Below, piece by piece: positions 63,328 to 64,000 of a stretch of 64,000 bases of DNA. Numbering within the stretch: position 1 is the first letter of the stretch; each line of letters begins with the position of its first letter. A model generated the notes under the pieces. The model did no database searches. It worked only from the letters and a program-made list of their open reading frames with translations, and was not told where the DNA came from. Source of the DNA: Croceicoccus sp. Ery15 (GTDB taxonomy: Bacteria > Pseudomonadota > Alphaproteobacteria > Sphingomonadales > Sphingomonadaceae); NCBI RefSeq assembly GCF_020985305.1, contig NZ_CP087588.1, positions 1-64,000 on the forward strand. Direction: 5' to 3'. The translations under genes and the position numbers were made by a program.

Positions 63328-64000
63328 CTAAAAGACAGGCTCGTAGCCCGGAGGCAGATCGCCCTCGTCACTGGCGCCTGGGACGGAGTGAATGCCACAT
63401 TCAGTCTTGTCCCAACCGCGCCAGCGGCCCGAACGCGGGTCTTCCCCATCGGCCACCTTGCTGGTGCAGGGCATGCAGCCGATCGAGGGATAGCCCTGTT
63501 CCACCAGCGGATGGCGGGGCAAATCGTGCTTGTCCAGATAGGCCTGAAGATCGGCAGCGGACCAGCCGATCAGCGGATTGACCTTTAACCGGCCCGCCGT
63601 ATCGCTCTCGTCGATTTCGAACACCGGCAGATCGGCGCGGGTGGCGGACTGGAAAGCCTTGCGGCCCGTGACCGATGCATCGTAACCCGCCAGCGCCTCG
63701 GCCAGCGGCTGGACCTTGCGAATGTCGCAGCAACCGTCGGGGTCATAGGACCAGCGCAGTCCGCTTTCGTCCTTGGCTGCCAGAGCCGCCGGATCGGGTC
63801 GCAGATTGACCACGCCCTTCAGCCCCAGCCGTGTCACCAGCGTGTCGCGATAGGCAAGCGTTTCGGGAAAATGCTTGCCCGTTTCAAGGAACAGCACGGT
63901 CGCCGCCGGATCGACACGCGAGGCGAGATGCAGCAACACCGCGCTTTCCGCGCCAAAGCTGGAGACAAGCGCGATCTTGCCCGCGACGCCGTCTATCAGC
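63328..64000 (-). CDS. cysH: Adenylyl-sulfate/PAPS reductase, 5' end outside window
   Basis: At least 223 residues of an assimilatory sulfate reductase. The frame is still open at base 64000, so the N-terminus lies beyond the window. The four Cys motif of the iron-sulfur type is present: DGCCDIRKVQPL and YPSIGCMPCTSK, which marks reduction of APS more than PAPS. Upstream, the frame reads KIALVSSFGAESAVLLHLAS, the usual phosphate-binding loop. With the siroheme gene at 19232-20011 it supports sulfate assimilation. Confidence 0.9.
   Translation of the reverse strand, partial: LIDGVAGKIALVSSFGAESAVLLHLASRVDPAATVLFLETGKHFPETLAYRDTLVTRLGLKGVVNLRPDPAALAAKDESGLRWSYDPDGCCDIRKVQPLAEALAGYDASVTGRKAFQSATRADLPVFEIDESDTAGRLKVNPLIGWSAADLQAYLDKHDLPRHPLVEQGYPSIGCMPCTSKVADGEDPRSGRWRGWDKTECGIHSVPGASDEGDLPPGYEPVF

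Overview
The window looks like part of the chromosome of an alphaproteobacterium of the order Sphingomonadales, probably the Erythrobacteraceae. The support is the high GC content, the plant-type glutamate-cysteine ligase, the ctaC-ctaD-ctaB-ctaG-ctaE oxidase cluster, and the many TTG and GTG starts. Family-level placement is an inference from general likeness; no database search was run.

Bases 1 to about 15,250 are the right-hand part of a prophage (tailed phage, late genes). From left to right they hold a lytic transglycosylase and a long ejection-type protein, both broken by frameshifts; small virion proteins; a tail fibre with YadA-head-like repeats; and a lysis block of small membrane proteins, a GH108 muramidase and an Rz/Rz1-like spanin pair, interrupted by an HNH endonuclease gene on the opposite strand. 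Two large host-recognition proteins follow: an Ig/cadherin/lectin-like adhesin, and a 1170-residue protein with a G8 domain and beta-helix that resembles the CEMIP/TMEM2 family. At the right end three small genes run leftward away from a tRNA-Val gene cut at the anticodon stem, which marks the attachment site. No integrase, capsid, terminase or repressor is visible, so those must lie to the left of the window.

From about 15,300 onward the sequence is ordinary chromosome with intact genes. The blocks are: a TlpA-like thioredoxin lipoprotein divergent from argH-lipoprotein-lysA-siroheme synthase; a leftward group pyrE-pdxJ-acpS-lepB-AI-2E transporter-DUF3089 hydrolase-ruvX; the cytochrome c oxidase cluster ctaC-ctaD-ctaB-coxF-like-ctaG-ctaE-DUF983-SURF1, followed by thrC, an rRNA-type methyltransferase, folB, a hypothetical gene and moaA-moaD-moaE; rplU-rpmA with strong terminators; and a mixed region with a GNAT protein, a TetR regulator, ygfZ, rarD, a glycine-zipper protein, astD and selO.

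The right third holds a hydrolase, a glycosyltransferase-like protein, a YfgM-like protein and bamB (outer-membrane biogenesis); the leftward gshA-rsmE-methyltransferase group, divergent from ubiA; ftsZ, which here sits beside ubiA and not beside ftsA; a TPR protein; a YbjN protein; a Bax-inhibitor-1 protein; a lipoprotein; tRNA-Ala(CGC); obgE; proB; an epimerase; and the 3' part of cysH.

The most interesting features are at the phage right end. Leftward phage genes sit directly downstream of a host tRNA promoter and a truncated tRNA, an arrangement that looks like promoter capture. The G8-domain tailspike candidate is the second.
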